Shown here in pieces: positions 43,812 through 52,936 of a stretch of DNA of 64,000 nt (positions are counted from its first letter, which is position 1; the number at the start of each line of letters is the position of its first letter). A program made the translations under genes and the position numbers. Source of the stretch: Saprospiraceae bacterium (GTDB lineage Bacteria; Bacteroidota; Bacteroidia; Chitinophagales; Saprospiraceae); the NCBI GenBank assembly GCA_013360405.1, contig JABWBR010000017.1:1-64000 (forward strand). The letters are read 5' to 3'. The notes beneath the pieces were generated by a model. It saw only the letters and a program-made list of their open reading frames with translations, was not told where the DNA came from and did no database searches.

Positions 43812-44912
43812 TTATTGCATGGAAGTAATGGTAACATCTGCGCCCGGCTTGATCTGCAATACGCCGGAAGTGATCAAAGTGTCTCCTTCTTGCAAGCCGC
43901 TGATTACCTGGATGTCTGCATCCTGGCGCAGACCGGTTTCAATATTTACCGGCTGTGCTTTGCCATTGCGATATACGTACACCTTCTTGCCGCCCAACTC
44001 GGGTACTACGCTTTCGGTGGGTATCATAATAGTTGCCGCATAAGATTGGAGGCTGACGGTGACGGTAGAGAAAGCGCCAGGCAAAATCAGTCCGCGATCA
44101 TTAGGGGCGGAAGCTTTGAGTTTGTAGGTGCGGGTAGCGGCGTCTATATTGGGTTCGGCGGCGGCCACCGTGGCATTGAAATTGCCGGCCACGCCGTCGA
44201 GTTTAAATTGTACGCGCGTGCCGGGTTTGACGACTTGTGAATATCGCTCGGGCACCGAAAACTCGAGTTGTATGGGGTTGATATTCACCAGCGAGATAAT
44301 AGGGCTGCCTGGGGAGAGGTAACTACCCTCGCTAATTTGGCGCAAGCCCAATTTGCCGCTGAATGGCGCCCGTATGGTCCGTTTTTCTACCTGGGCGTCG
44401 TTGAGGGCAATTTCGGCTTTTACTTTTTCTACTTCGGCTTTGGCCACTTCGTATTCCTGGAGACTCACGCCTTCTCTTTCGTAGAGCGCTTTGAGACGCT
44501 CCGCAATTTTGATATTGAGTTCTTTCTGCACTTCCAGGCGCTTGCGTTCCGCCTGCAATTCCGATACGTCGAGTTGAACAAGCGGGGTTCCTTTCTTAAC
44601 CGTAGTTCCTTCTTTAAACAAGATTTTCGCCACTTTGCCGGGTACCTCACTACTGATGGTTACTTCTTCATTAGGAGAAGTAGACCCGTTTACGAGTATA
44701 TAGTCGTCAAGTGTGCCTTTAGAGATGCGCATGGCCTTTACCGGCACAGGGCCCTCGCCGAATGGGCTACCTTTAGGGGCAGCGGATGGAGCGGCAGTTG
44801 TTTCCGCTTCTTCTTTACCTCCCAATACGTTGGTGCGATACAAAATAAAAATAACCGCAAGTAGGAGGATGCCTACGATGGCAATATTGCGAATGCGTCG
44901 ATTGTGATTCAT
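43812..44912 (-). CDS. RND efflux periplasmic adaptor subunit
   Basis: 366 aa. N-terminal membrane anchor (about 9-27), lipoyl-like domain with the hairpin (ISSEVPGKVAKILFKEGTTVKKGTPL), short coiled coil (about 115-170), beta-barrel (RAPFSGKLGLRQ...) and membrane-proximal domain. It joins the RND permease to an outer-membrane channel. Its stop is 12 bases before the permease start, so the adaptor comes first in a two-gene operon. Confidence 0.93.
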   Translation of the reverse strand: MNHNRRIRNIAIVGILLLAVIFILYRTNVLGGKEEAETTAAPSAAPKGSPFGEGPVPVKAMRISKGTLDDYILVNGSTSPNEEVTISSEVPGKVAKILFKEGTTVKKGTPLVQLDVSELQAERKRLEVQKELNIKIAERLKALYEREGVSLQEYEVAKAEVEKVKAEIALNDAQVEKRTIRAPFSGKLGLRQISEGSYLSPGSPIISLVNINPIQLEFSVPERYSQVVKPGTRVQFKLDGVAGNFNATVAAAEPNIDAATRTYKLKASAPNDRGLILPGAFSTVTVSLQSYAATIMIPTESVVPELGGKKVYVYRNGKAQPVNIETGLRQDADIQVISGLQEGDTLITSGVLQIKPGADVTITSMQ

Positions 44913-44946
44913 ATGAGTCGGTTGACATTTAAGGCCTGTAAATTAC

Positions 44947-45501
44947 TTATTTCCATTTAATATTGCACCCTCCGCTGGGGTATTGCTTCTCATCGACAGG
45001 GCGGCCTTCAAGAGCGGCATCGAGAGCCGCGCGCAAATCGCGACCGTCGAGGGGCTCCTGATTGGCTGGGCGCGAACGGTCGAGACGCCCCCGGTATACC
45101 AACCTGCGATTGCCGTCAAAAACATAAAAATCAGGCGTACAGGCGGCATCATAAGCCTTGGCTACTTCCTGCGATTCATCGTACAGGTAAGGAAATGTAT
45201 ATCCGGCCTGGACGGCGGTTTCTTTCATCTTGTCGGGGCCGTCATCGGGGTATTTCACTACGTCATTCGAACTGATGCCCACGAAACTGACGCCTTTGGC
45301 CTGATATTCGGGAGCCAGCCGGCTTATTTCGGGGTTTACATGCACTACATAAGGACAGTGGTTGCACAAAAACATGACCACTGTGGCCTTATCGGAAATG
45401 ATATCATCGAGCGAAACTATCTTTCCGCTCACGGTATCAGGAAGTGCAAAATGTGGCGCCTTTGTTCCCAAGGGCAGCATGGTGGATTCGGTGTAAGCCA
45501 T
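44947..45501 (-). CDS. Thioredoxin-like AhpC/TSA-type redoxin
   Basis: 184 aa. A redoxin fold with the motif FLC46NHC49PYV in place of CGPC, then a long insert and PDFYVFDGNRRLVYRGRLD. This 'CNHCP' family is widespread, with no settled substrate; a peroxiredoxin-like or thiol-disulfide role is likely. It lacks a signal peptide, so it is cytoplasmic. Start at 45501 (MAYTESTMLP); earlier codons are in a repetitive stretch of 'tttgatg'. Confidence 0.85.
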   Translation of the reverse strand: MAYTESTMLPLGTKAPHFALPDTVSGKIVSLDDIISDKATVVMFLCNHCPYVVHVNPEISRLAPEYQAKGVSFVGISSNDVVKYPDDGPDKMKETAVQAGYTFPYLYDESQEVAKAYDAACTPDFYVFDGNRRLVYRGRLDRSRPANQEPLDGRDLRAALDAALEGRPVDEKQYPSGGCNIKWK

Positions 45502-45503
45502 TG

Positions 45504-45536
45504 TTTGATGTTTGATGTTTGATGTTTGATGTTTGA
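45504..45536. repeat. Tandem heptamer 'tttgatg'
   Basis: Nearly five copies of the 7-base unit lie just upstream of the redoxin start. Related words (cagcatcaaacattcagcatc) follow at 45570-45595 and pair with it in part. A similar array at 39058-39107 shares the words. Confidence 0.6.
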
Positions 45537-45596
45537 TTGGCAATTAATTATACATTGAAAAAAATTCAACATTCAGCATCAAACATTCAGCATCGA

Positions 45597-46388
45597 TTAA
45601 TTACACTCCGGATTAATTCCCAGCACATAATTCTCCACCACCCGGATAGCGGGGGCGGCTTCTGCGCCGGCAAAACCGGTAATCATTCGGTCTTGCAGTT
45701 TTTCAGCGGCTAATTGGGTAAGTTGGGCGGCAACAGGCGTATACGACCAGTGCCATTTTTCTTCGTGGTAACCGGTAGTGCGCCCCGCCGAATAAGGCTG
45801 GCAAAAGCCGAAAGCAGGGGCATTAGCTACCAGCCAGCCATATACCTTTTTACCTTCGCCGGTGAGAAAATGTTCATCTTCCAGCGAATTGAGGTCGATA
45901 TCCGTGCCCCAATGGTGGCGAGAGGCGCCGGGCATAGCGCTGTATTCCAGTATTTTCAGGGCGCGTTTTTTGGGGTCGGGTATCGTTTTCGACAAATCTT
46001 GCCCGTCCACTTGCTTGCGGCCGGTCCATTTGGCTTCCCAAAGTCCTTTTTGATAATCGAAATTGCGGGTGGCCGAAATTATGAGCAGGTTGATGCCGTC
46101 GTGTTTGGCAGCTTCGTGCATTCGTTGAAAAGCTTCATAGGTGTCTTTGCGCAGATACATACCCTCGCGGCTGGCAAACGATGCCGCCACAAGCGCAAAA
46201 TCGGGGTGTTTGGCCGGGTCAAACCGCCCCATGAGATAATCCGTATCGAACGCAACTGATGGCTTTGGGGAGGGTTCAGCAGGCGTTTTGGCCAGCGATA
46301 CCGGGGCGCCGGCCGGCCGGCCGCTATTGTCTGCGGGCTCCGAACAAGCCGTCCATACAAGTAGTATCATTCCTAACAGAAGACGCAT
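45597..46388 (-). CDS. M15-family D-Ala-D-Ala carboxypeptidase lipoprotein
   Basis: 263 aa. Lipobox at the start (MRLLLGMILLVWTAC, Cys15). The mature enzyme has the VanY/M15 zinc motifs: SRHHWGTDIDLNSLED (HxxxxxxD ligands) and EEKWHWSYTP (WHW). It trims peptidoglycan stem peptides in the periplasm. Start at 46388 gives the lipoprotein signal; an ATG at 46415 overlaps the next gene. The large gene upstream (46412) is 23 bases away and probably cotranscribed. Confidence 0.87.
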   Translation of the reverse strand: MRLLLGMILLVWTACSEPADNSGRPAGAPVSLAKTPAEPSPKPSVAFDTDYLMGRFDPAKHPDFALVAASFASREGMYLRKDTYEAFQRMHEAAKHDGINLLIISATRNFDYQKGLWEAKWTGRKQVDGQDLSKTIPDPKKRALKILEYSAMPGASRHHWGTDIDLNSLEDEHFLTGEGKKVYGWLVANAPAFGFCQPYSAGRTTGYHEEKWHWSYTPVAAQLTQLAAEKLQDRMITGFAGAEAAPAIRVVENYVLGINPECN

Positions 46389-46411
46389 ATAGTCGGTTGT
46401 AATATGTAAAA

Positions 46412-47833
46412 TCAATACTCAAATTCCATTCGCTCAGAAGGAAAGTCAAAAAGGCATTTTTCCTTGATGAGCGTAGCTACTTTAGCCGGCACCATGGCCT
46501 CCCAGCCCGGCTCGCCCTGCTGAAGCATAGACAATACCTCTTTAGAGAATATGTGCAAAATCTCGGGATTATAACCCGTCACATCTTCTATTTGGCGATT
46601 ATCGAGCAGGTGCTGATAGATAAATTTGATACCTTCCGGAATGGGCATATGCCGGGCTGTCATCAGTTCGTCGCTGCCTTCCTGCATAGCCGGGTATACG
46701 TACATCCGCACATTGGCGGTGAATAGTTCGCCAAAAGCCGCCAACAGGCTGCCTTCCCGGTTGTGGTAGTATTTTTCATTCACGAGGTCGAGCAATTCGC
46801 GTACGCCCGTAACCAATCCCAGACGGTTTATTTTGAATTCCGACAGGTAAGTGATTAGTTTTTGGTATTCCCTGCAATCGGTGATCAGCACCATTTGCCC
46901 CAGAGCGTTGAGTAATTCTACGCGGTCGAGGTAATCCTGTTCGTCCAGCTCGCCTTCGGCGCGCAGGTTATCGAGGGTAATCTCGGTGAGCAGGCAGCTT
47001 TTTGAGGCATCCACATCGGGGTCTTGCCTGAATTGCTGGAAGCCGGCGCGCAACATATCGAGGTTGACCAGGGTGGGTGGGCGAAAACTGCCGCGGACCA
47101 CCAATGCATCTTTTTTATAAATAGATTCGGAGGGGTGCATCGAGCGTCGGTCGGGGCCGAACATGGCTACTTCCGTGAGTCCGTGTTTCACCAGCCAAAG
47201 GCAGAGCAGTCGATTATCTACCGATTCAAAATCGGGACCGGTGAGGCGCACCATATCTATCCTGGCGCGGCCGCGCAGTCCGTCGTAAAGCGATTGGAGC
47301 AAAACTTCCGGGTCGTTGGGGTAGCGATAACAGGCATAGATCAGGTTGACGCCCAGGATGCCGATGGCTTGTTGCTGGAGGTGATTGTCGTTGTCGAGCA
47401 GGCGCACATGCAATACCAGGTCGTTGGGTTCACTGCCAGGATGAAGTTGAAAGCGAAGTCCCATCCAGCCGTTTCCTTTGATGGTGCGCTGATAATTCAG
47501 GGCCGACACGGTATCTGCAAAAACAAAAAAGTTGGTATCGGGTCGCTCGTGGCGCAGGCGGGCAAACATCAGCTCGTATTCGTGGTCGAGCATTTTATAC
47601 AAGCGGCTTTCGCAAACATACCTTCCGCTCGGCTCAGAACCGTAAATATGGTCGGAATACACCTTGTCGTATGCCGACATAGTTTTTGCGATCGTACCCG
47701 CTGCGGCTCCCACCTGAAAGAAGTAACGCGCCACTTCCTGCCCTGCGCCTATTTCGGCGAAAGTGCCGTAAATAGACGGGTCTAAGTTGATTTCCAGAGC
47801 TTTTTGTTCGGTTTCTAACCAGCGCCGGCTCAT
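46412..47833 (-). CDS. Conserved protein of unknown function
   Basis: 473 aa, soluble, with no signal peptide or membrane helix. I recognise the pattern of a protein widespread in Bacteroidota (GTFAEIGAGQEVARYFFQVGAAAGT near 23-48, then MSAYDKVYSDHIYG) that databases have labelled inconsistently (TonB-dependent receptor, NMN adenylyltransferase); none of those names is supported by motifs I can see. Segments such as AEIGAGQEVARYFF hint at a nucleotide-binding fold. It begins an operon with the M15 peptidase. A -7 box is at 47856-47863. Confidence 0.65.
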   Translation of the reverse strand: MSRRWLETEQKALEINLDPSIYGTFAEIGAGQEVARYFFQVGAAAGTIAKTMSAYDKVYSDHIYGSEPSGRYVCESRLYKMLDHEYELMFARLRHERPDTNFFVFADTVSALNYQRTIKGNGWMGLRFQLHPGSEPNDLVLHVRLLDNDNHLQQQAIGILGVNLIYACYRYPNDPEVLLQSLYDGLRGRARIDMVRLTGPDFESVDNRLLCLWLVKHGLTEVAMFGPDRRSMHPSESIYKKDALVVRGSFRPPTLVNLDMLRAGFQQFRQDPDVDASKSCLLTEITLDNLRAEGELDEQDYLDRVELLNALGQMVLITDCREYQKLITYLSEFKINRLGLVTGVRELLDLVNEKYYHNREGSLLAAFGELFTANVRMYVYPAMQEGSDELMTARHMPIPEGIKFIYQHLLDNRQIEDVTGYNPEILHIFSKEVLSMLQQGEPGWEAMVPAKVATLIKEKCLFDFPSERMEFEY

Positions 47834-47855
47834 GAGCTATTGTTTTATTAGTGCG

Positions 47856-47863
47856 CAAAATTA
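47856..47863 (-). promoter_or_regulatory. Candidate -7 box (TAATTTTG)
   Basis: TAnnTTTG on the minus strand, 22 bases before the start of the 46412-47833 gene. The -33 region has no clear TTG. Confidence 0.45.
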
Positions 47864-47938
47864 GGGAAATTGCACGTGCTTTGTAACACAACGATAGTAA
47901 TACCGTTATGGTTGACGAGCATTATAAATCAGATACCT

Positions 47939-48436
47939 GTGAAAAAGCAAATTGCCCTTATCGCAGCTATGAGTGAAAACCGGGTAATAGGCCTGCACAA
48001 CCGCCTGCCCTGGCATCTGCCCGCCGATTGGGAACATTTCTGGCGCACAACCTCCGGCGCGCCTTTTATTATGGGCAGAAAAAGCTTCGAAGCAGCCGAC
48101 GCACTATTGTCAGATTATAAAAATGTGATCATTTCCAACAGCCAAAACCTCGCTTTGTGTAGCAATTGTAAGCAAGCGCACAGCATAGCCGAAGCGCTGC
48201 AGCTACTGGCCGATGAACCCCTGGTTTTTATTCTGGGAGGCGCCCAGGTATTCCAACAGTCGATTCACCTTGCCCACTTGATGTACCTCACTATCGTACA
48301 CCACCATTTTGAAGGCGACGCTTTTTTTCCTGAAGTAAATTGGGCAGAATGGGAGCTTGTAGAACAAGAAAATCACCCCACAGACGAACGTCATGCTTAT
48401 GCCTTTTCGATAAATGTTTACAAAAGAATTAATTAA
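47939..48436 (+). CDS. folA: Dihydrofolate reductase
   Basis: 165 aa from a GTG start at 47939 (KKQIALIAAMSENRVIG). Reduces dihydrofolate to tetrahydrofolate with NADPH. Conserved: the LPWHLPADWEHF active-site segment with the acidic residue, GRKSFEA, and the FILGGAQVFQQ cofactor-binding segment. An in-frame TTG at 47870 would add 23 unrelated residues; GTG fits the family better. Divergent from the 46412-47833 gene. Confidence 0.9.
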   Translation: MKKQIALIAAMSENRVIGLHNRLPWHLPADWEHFWRTTSGAPFIMGRKSFEAADALLSDYKNVIISNSQNLALCSNCKQAHSIAEALQLLADEPLVFILGGAQVFQQSIHLAHLMYLTIVHHHFEGDAFFPEVNWAEWELVEQENHPTDERHAYAFSINVYKRIN

Positions 48437-48481
48437 AACACCATTTGTCGGATGTTATACATCAATATATACGATTTATCA

Positions 48482-48513
48482 TTGTAGCAGAATAAGTACA
48501 ATGTTTATCTTTG
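48482..48513 (+). promoter_or_regulatory. Promoter TTG-21-TATCTTTG
   Basis: TTG at 48482-48484, 21-base spacer and TATCTTTG at 48506-48513, the same spacing as the pheT promoter. The ATG of the T9SS thioredoxin gene is 64 bases after the -7 box, leaving an untranslated leader of about 57 bases. Confidence 0.7.
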
Positions 48514-48577
48514 CCCACTTGGAAACTCATTTTGAATTTTAGCAACATTTCAATATCATTTAAACAGGCTATCGGTT

Positions 48578-50773
48578 ATGAAGAAAATCTTTACGCTTTT
48601 TGCTTTTCTGGCGCTCTTCGGCGCACAGTTAAACGCCCAGATGGCATCCGGAAGTATCGTACCCAATTTTACCGGTACGGATATTAACGGCAATACCTGG
48701 GAACTCTACGACCTGCTCGATCAGGGTAAAACCGTAGTTATCGACGTATCAGCTACTTGGTGCGGCCCTTGCTGGAACTACCACAATACGCACGCACTGG
48801 AAAATCTGTACAACACCTACGGCCCCAACGGCACCGACGAAATGATGGTGCTCTGGATCGAAGGCGACCCTAGCACCGGTATGGCCGATTTGTTGGGCCA
48901 GACTGCCGCTTCGCAGGGCAACTGGGTGGAAGGTACGCCGTTCCCCATCATCGATGACGCAGCAATCGGCGATCTGCTGGAGATATCTTATTTCCCGACG
49001 ATCTACCACGTTTGCCCCAACCGCATTATCAACGAAATTGGCCAGGTAGGCGTCGATGCCCTGTATGCGGCCAACGGCGACTGCTTGTACCAGTTTGGCG
49101 ACAACAACGCGGGTATCCTCAAGTATGAGGGCTTCACAGGCACCTTCTGCGATGCAATTACCTTTGCGCCTTCCGCAAAAATCCAAAACCTGGGCCTCAC
49201 GGCGCTCACGTCGGCTACGCTCGACCTGATCATCAACGGCAACCTGGTTGAGACGATCGAATATGCAGGCAACCTGGAGACTTACTACTTCGCTGACGTA
49301 GAATTCAGCGAGGTTACGCTTATCGAAAACTCGGAAATCGAGATCCGCATCAGCACGGTTAACGGCGTCGCCGATGAAGATACGTCTAACGACGCTACCG
49401 TCGTCAACGTTAACCTCGGTCCCGAAATCGATCGCAACAATGCTACGGTAGAGGTGACAACCGACCAATACGGCGTAGAAACTTACTGGGAATTGCTCGA
49501 CGGCAACGGCAACGCAATTGCTTCGGGCGGTAACCCCGGCATTTTCACCGGCGATGTAGCACCTGGCGCTTATAGCGGCAATACTACTTATACGCACGAT
49601 GTGCTGCTGCCCGCCGACGGCTGCTTCGAGTTCAAGATTTATGACGCTTACGGCGATGGTATCTGCTGTACATATGGCAATGGCAGCTTCAGCCTCGTTA
49701 CCGACGAAGGCGAAACGCTGTTTACCGGCGCCGAATTCGGCGCAGAAAGCGCTCACCCGTTTGAGGTATTCGGCGCTTCTACGATCAACAACAGCGCGCG
49801 TATCGTTACTTATACCGGCGAATCGGGCGTATTCTGCCTCGAACTCACTTATGCCCCCGAAATTTTGATCCAAAACGCGGGCGCTAATGAAATCACTTCT
49901 GCAGTAATCGAAGTGTCAGTAAATGGCGTATTAGTTCAGACTTACACCTGGACGGGTAGCATCACTACCGGCAATTATGCCAACGTAACGCTCGATGAAA
50001 TTACCCTCACCGACGACGCCGATGTAGATTTCGTGATTACTACTATCAACGGCGAAGTAGACGAGTATGCCGATGACAACTCGTATTCCGCTTCTTTCTT
50101 CCGCAGCGACGACATTACCAACGAACAAGTGCTGACCATGGAAGTGAAGTGCGACCAATATGGCTATGAAACGTTCTGGTATATCAAGGACGATGCAGGC
50201 AACGTGGTTGCTTCCGGAGGTAATACGGTAGTAGGCCCTAATGGCGGCGGCGCTCGCGTAGCTACGGCCAGCAACCCCGGCGCCTATGCAGCCAATTCGC
50301 TCAATACCCAGGAAGTGACTCTGCCAGTTGATGCTTGCTACGAAGTAGTAGTAGTAGACGACTGGGGCGACGGCATCTGCTGCCAGTACGGCACGGGCTA
50401 TTATCGCCTGAAAGAACCCGATGGTACAATCGTAGTTTCGGGCGGTACGTTTGAAGAATATGCCAACAGCCCCTTCGGCTACCAGGAAGCAGTATCCGTT
50501 CCCGAATTGACGGAAGTAAGCCAACTGAACCTCTTCCCCAACCCTGTAAGCAGCGAACTGATGCTGCAATTCGACCTCAGCGAGTCGATGCCGCTCCAGA
50601 TCAGCATCTATAACGCGTTGGGCCAGAAGATTACTACGGCTGTTTCAGGCAACTACAATGCCGGCCAACACACTGTACGTATCGATGCCTCTGCATATAG
50701 CAATGGCTTGTACTACGTGACGCTGCAAAGCGACGAAAAAGGCATCAGCAGAAAATTTGCGGTGACCCGTTAA
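48578..50773 (+). CDS. T9SS-secreted thioredoxin-fold protein with duplicated modules
   Basis: 731 aa. Signal peptide (1-20, ...QLNAQ), thioredoxin/TlpA-like domain (about 25-165) with redox motif WC62GPC65, then two copies of a ~210-residue module (about 183-400 and 405-630). Each copy has a CARDB-like beta domain followed by a motif 'DxYGDGICC' (DAYGDGICC at 356-364; DDWGDGICC at 594-602), which may bind metal or form disulfides. A T9SS type A sorting domain ends the protein (LFPNPVSSELML to KFAVTR). So a redox domain is carried to the cell surface or medium. Function inferred, not known. Confidence 0.9.
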   Translation: MKKIFTLFAFLALFGAQLNAQMASGSIVPNFTGTDINGNTWELYDLLDQGKTVVIDVSATWCGPCWNYHNTHALENLYNTYGPNGTDEMMVLWIEGDPSTGMADLLGQTAASQGNWVEGTPFPIIDDAAIGDLLEISYFPTIYHVCPNRIINEIGQVGVDALYAANGDCLYQFGDNNAGILKYEGFTGTFCDAITFAPSAKIQNLGLTALTSATLDLIINGNLVETIEYAGNLETYYFADVEFSEVTLIENSEIEIRISTVNGVADEDTSNDATVVNVNLGPEIDRNNATVEVTTDQYGVETYWELLDGNGNAIASGGNPGIFTGDVAPGAYSGNTTYTHDVLLPADGCFEFKIYDAYGDGICCTYGNGSFSLVTDEGETLFTGAEFGAESAHPFEVFGASTINNSARIVTYTGESGVFCLELTYAPEILIQNAGANEITSAVIEVSVNGVLVQTYTWTGSITTGNYANVTLDEITLTDDADVDFVITTINGEVDEYADDNSYSASFFRSDDITNEQVLTMEVKCDQYGYETFWYIKDDAGNVVASGGNTVVGPNGGGARVATASNPGAYAANSLNTQEVTLPVDACYEVVVVDDWGDGICCQYGTGYYRLKEPDGTIVVSGGTFEEYANSPFGYQEAVSVPELTEVSQLNLFPNPVSSELMLQFDLSESMPLQISIYNALGQKITTAVSGNYNAGQHTVRIDASAYSNGLYYVTLQSDEKGISRKFAVTR

Positions 50774-50798
50774 TTCGTCTATTGTACGACACAAACCA

Positions 50799-50840
50799 CA
50801 ATCAGTCCCGTTGTTGACTCAACGGGACTGATTTTTTTTA
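50799..50840 (+). terminator. Rho-independent terminator
   Basis: aatcagtcccgttg / caacgggactgatt, a 14-bp perfect stem, followed by a run of T. Ends the 48578-50773 gene. Confidence 0.88.
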
Positions 50841-50856
50841 GAACTTGTTTATTCTT

Positions 50857-50864
50857 TATTTTTG
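50857..50864 (+). promoter_or_regulatory. Candidate -7 box (TATTTTTG)
   Basis: TAnnTTTG match 26 bases before the ATG at 50891, directly behind the terminator. No -33 TTG at standard spacing. Confidence 0.5.
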
Positions 50865-50890
50865 CCCAAATCTTAAAAAAGCATTTAACC

Positions 50891-51559
50891 ATGAAAAAAA
50901 ATATACTCGTTCTGCTCTGTATGGCTTTCGGCATTGGCCTGTCGGCCCAAGTAACTATTACACCCGATGTGGTGATTGTTAGTAATGTGATGCCCAATGA
51001 TGTGGAAGGCATCGGGCACAGTATTGCTAAAAATACACTGCCCCAGGTTAGAACCTATCGCTGGGAAAGAACGGTGATAGAAATGACCGAAGGATGGAGT
51101 GTTGCCGTCTGCGATAAAAATCAGTGCTACCTGCCTACAGTGGCTTCGCAGGAAGTTGTGCTGGGCCCCCAGGAAGAGAGTATCATGGATGTTCACGTTT
51201 ATCCCAACGGTATTGCCGGCATGGCTATCATCGAAGTGGTGGTGACAGATGTGAATAATGCCAGTAATACGGCTTCCGCCCTGTATTATCTTAATACAAT
51301 GCCCACCAGCGTAAACGAAGCCATCTGGGAATCTATCGCCGTATATCCCAACCCCGGCAATGGCATGTTTACGGTATCAGAAAACAATGCCGCTTCGCGC
51401 GTACAGGTTTTTGACCTGACGGGCAAGCTGGTGCGTCAGTTCGACTACGCAACCGACCAGTGGTATGATATCCGCGATTTGCAAAGCGGCGCTTACCTGG
51501 TGAAGTTAATCGACCGCCAGGGCGTAGAAATGATAAACAGACTCGTTAATAAGATATAA
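50891..51559 (+). CDS. Small secreted protein with T9SS type A sorting domain
   Basis: 222 aa. Signal peptide (1-19, ...IGLSAQ), an immunoglobulin-like beta domain (about 22-140, with two Cys in VAVCDKNQCYLPT), then a T9SS sorting domain (from YPNPGNGMFTVS to MINRLVNKI). The following gene, the amidase, starts 4 bases after its stop, so they are cotranscribed. The beta domain may bind the cell wall or a substrate, which fits the partner, but this is inference. Confidence 0.85.
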   Translation: MKKNILVLLCMAFGIGLSAQVTITPDVVIVSNVMPNDVEGIGHSIAKNTLPQVRTYRWERTVIEMTEGWSVAVCDKNQCYLPTVASQEVVLGPQEESIMDVHVYPNGIAGMAIIEVVVTDVNNASNTASALYYLNTMPTSVNEAIWESIAVYPNPGNGMFTVSENNAASRVQVFDLTGKLVRQFDYATDQWYDIRDLQSGAYLVKLIDRQGVEMINRLVNKI

Positions 51560-51563
51560 AGCT

Positions 51564-52868
51564 ATGACCAAAGCGGCTGTTGTTGCTTTCTTTTTGGTGG
51601 TGAGCTGTCAACTTCTACAGGCGCAACACTCCGGCAATCGCGAAGTGTTGCGCCTGGCAGTTGGCGCGGAGAACGACCATTTCTGGCAATCAACACCCAC
51701 CGCTATCCCACTGACAGATATATCGCCATTTTTGTCTTTTTTTGTAGAATGGGAGGATGCCGGAGCAATAATCCGTGTGCGCTTTTCAACAGATGGCCAT
51801 CGATGGGAAAATTGGCAACGACTGAAAAGAGAGGCCCACAATCCCGATAAAATAATCAGCGAGCAAATTTTTGCCGATCCCTCAAGCCGCTTTTTCCAGC
51901 TTGCAGTAACCGGCGCAATAGTATCGCCCCAGCAATTGCTGTGCCATTTTTTTAGCCCAGGCCTTACCGATCAAGCCAATGTAGAGCCTTCCGGCACGCT
52001 GGAAAGCCTCGCCTGCCCCTGTGTGCAGCCGGCTTATATGACCCGCAACCAGTGGTGCCCTTCCGGCAACTGCCCGCCCAACCCAACTCCAAGCAGTACG
52101 GTCGTCAAACACCTCATCGTACATCATTCAGCAGGGGCCAATATATCTTCCGACTGGCCGGCAGTAGTGCGTTCTATATGGGATTTTCACGTCAATGGTA
52201 ATGGCTGGGCTGATATCGGCTACAACTGGCTTATCGACCCCAACGGACAAGTGTACGAAGGCCGCGGTGATAATATCCTTGGCGCTCACTTCTGCGGCGC
52301 CAACGGCGGCACGATGGGCATTTGCATGTTAGGCACTTTTACATCGGTTACCCCGGCTGATACAGCCCTCAACAGCCTGCAGTCGCTTTTAGCCTGGAAA
52401 AGCTGCGATGCCGATATCCTGCCGCTCGACAGCGCTTTTCACGCTTCTTCGGGCTTGATATTAGATCGCATCAGCGGCCACCGCGACGGCTGCGCCACAG
52501 AGTGCCCTGGCACAACACTTTATGCGATGTTGCCTTCCATTCGCAGTAATGTTTCGCAGTATATAGCCGACGATTGCGCCACGGTTTCAGCGTTTGACCC
52601 TATCCTGAATGAACTTTCAGTGACTATATCTCCAAACCCTGCCAATTCCAGCGTTACTTTTACCATCAAAAACCCGCTCGAAGGAGAAGTAGAAGTGGCG
52701 ATGCTTGACATGAGTTCGCGGCCTATCCTGGCGCCGCGTCGAATATTCAAATCAGGCCTTGAGATGCAACATACTTTCCCTGTCGACCAGTTGCAACCCG
52801 GCATTTATTTCATCCAACTGCGCATGGCCGGGCATACGGGGCTTTTCAAAGTACTCATTCAGCCGTAA
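51564..52868 (+). CDS. T9SS-secreted N-acetylmuramoyl-L-alanine amidase (PGRP/Ami_2)
   Basis: 434 aa. Signal peptide (1-20, ...CQLLQAQ), a beta-rich N-terminal region (about 25-150), a PGRP/amidase_2 domain (about 180-335) with zinc ligands in VHHSAG, GHRDG and ECPGT and the DIGYNWLIDPNG motif, and a T9SS sorting domain (about 350-434) ending FKVLIQP. Amidases of this type cut the bond between muramic acid and the stem peptide. A T9SS tag puts it outside the cell, where it can act on foreign or shed peptidoglycan. Confidence 0.9.
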   Translation: MTKAAVVAFFLVVSCQLLQAQHSGNREVLRLAVGAENDHFWQSTPTAIPLTDISPFLSFFVEWEDAGAIIRVRFSTDGHRWENWQRLKREAHNPDKIISEQIFADPSSRFFQLAVTGAIVSPQQLLCHFFSPGLTDQANVEPSGTLESLACPCVQPAYMTRNQWCPSGNCPPNPTPSSTVVKHLIVHHSAGANISSDWPAVVRSIWDFHVNGNGWADIGYNWLIDPNGQVYEGRGDNILGAHFCGANGGTMGICMLGTFTSVTPADTALNSLQSLLAWKSCDADILPLDSAFHASSGLILDRISGHRDGCATECPGTTLYAMLPSIRSNVSQYIADDCATVSAFDPILNELSVTISPNPANSSVTFTIKNPLEGEVEVAMLDMSSRPILAPRRIFKSGLEMQHTFPVDQLQPGIYFIQLRMAGHTGLFKVLIQP

Positions 52869-52936
52869 TCTTTTTTTATATTTTTCAGGCAACTTCTTAC
52901 CTTGGTATAGCACCAATCAGGCTATAAAACCGATCA

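Noticed and set aside
48749-49873. 374-codon open frame on the minus strand inside the T9SS thioredoxin gene
   Set aside because: Shadow caused by codon bias; the plus-strand protein has signal peptide, domains and sorting tail.
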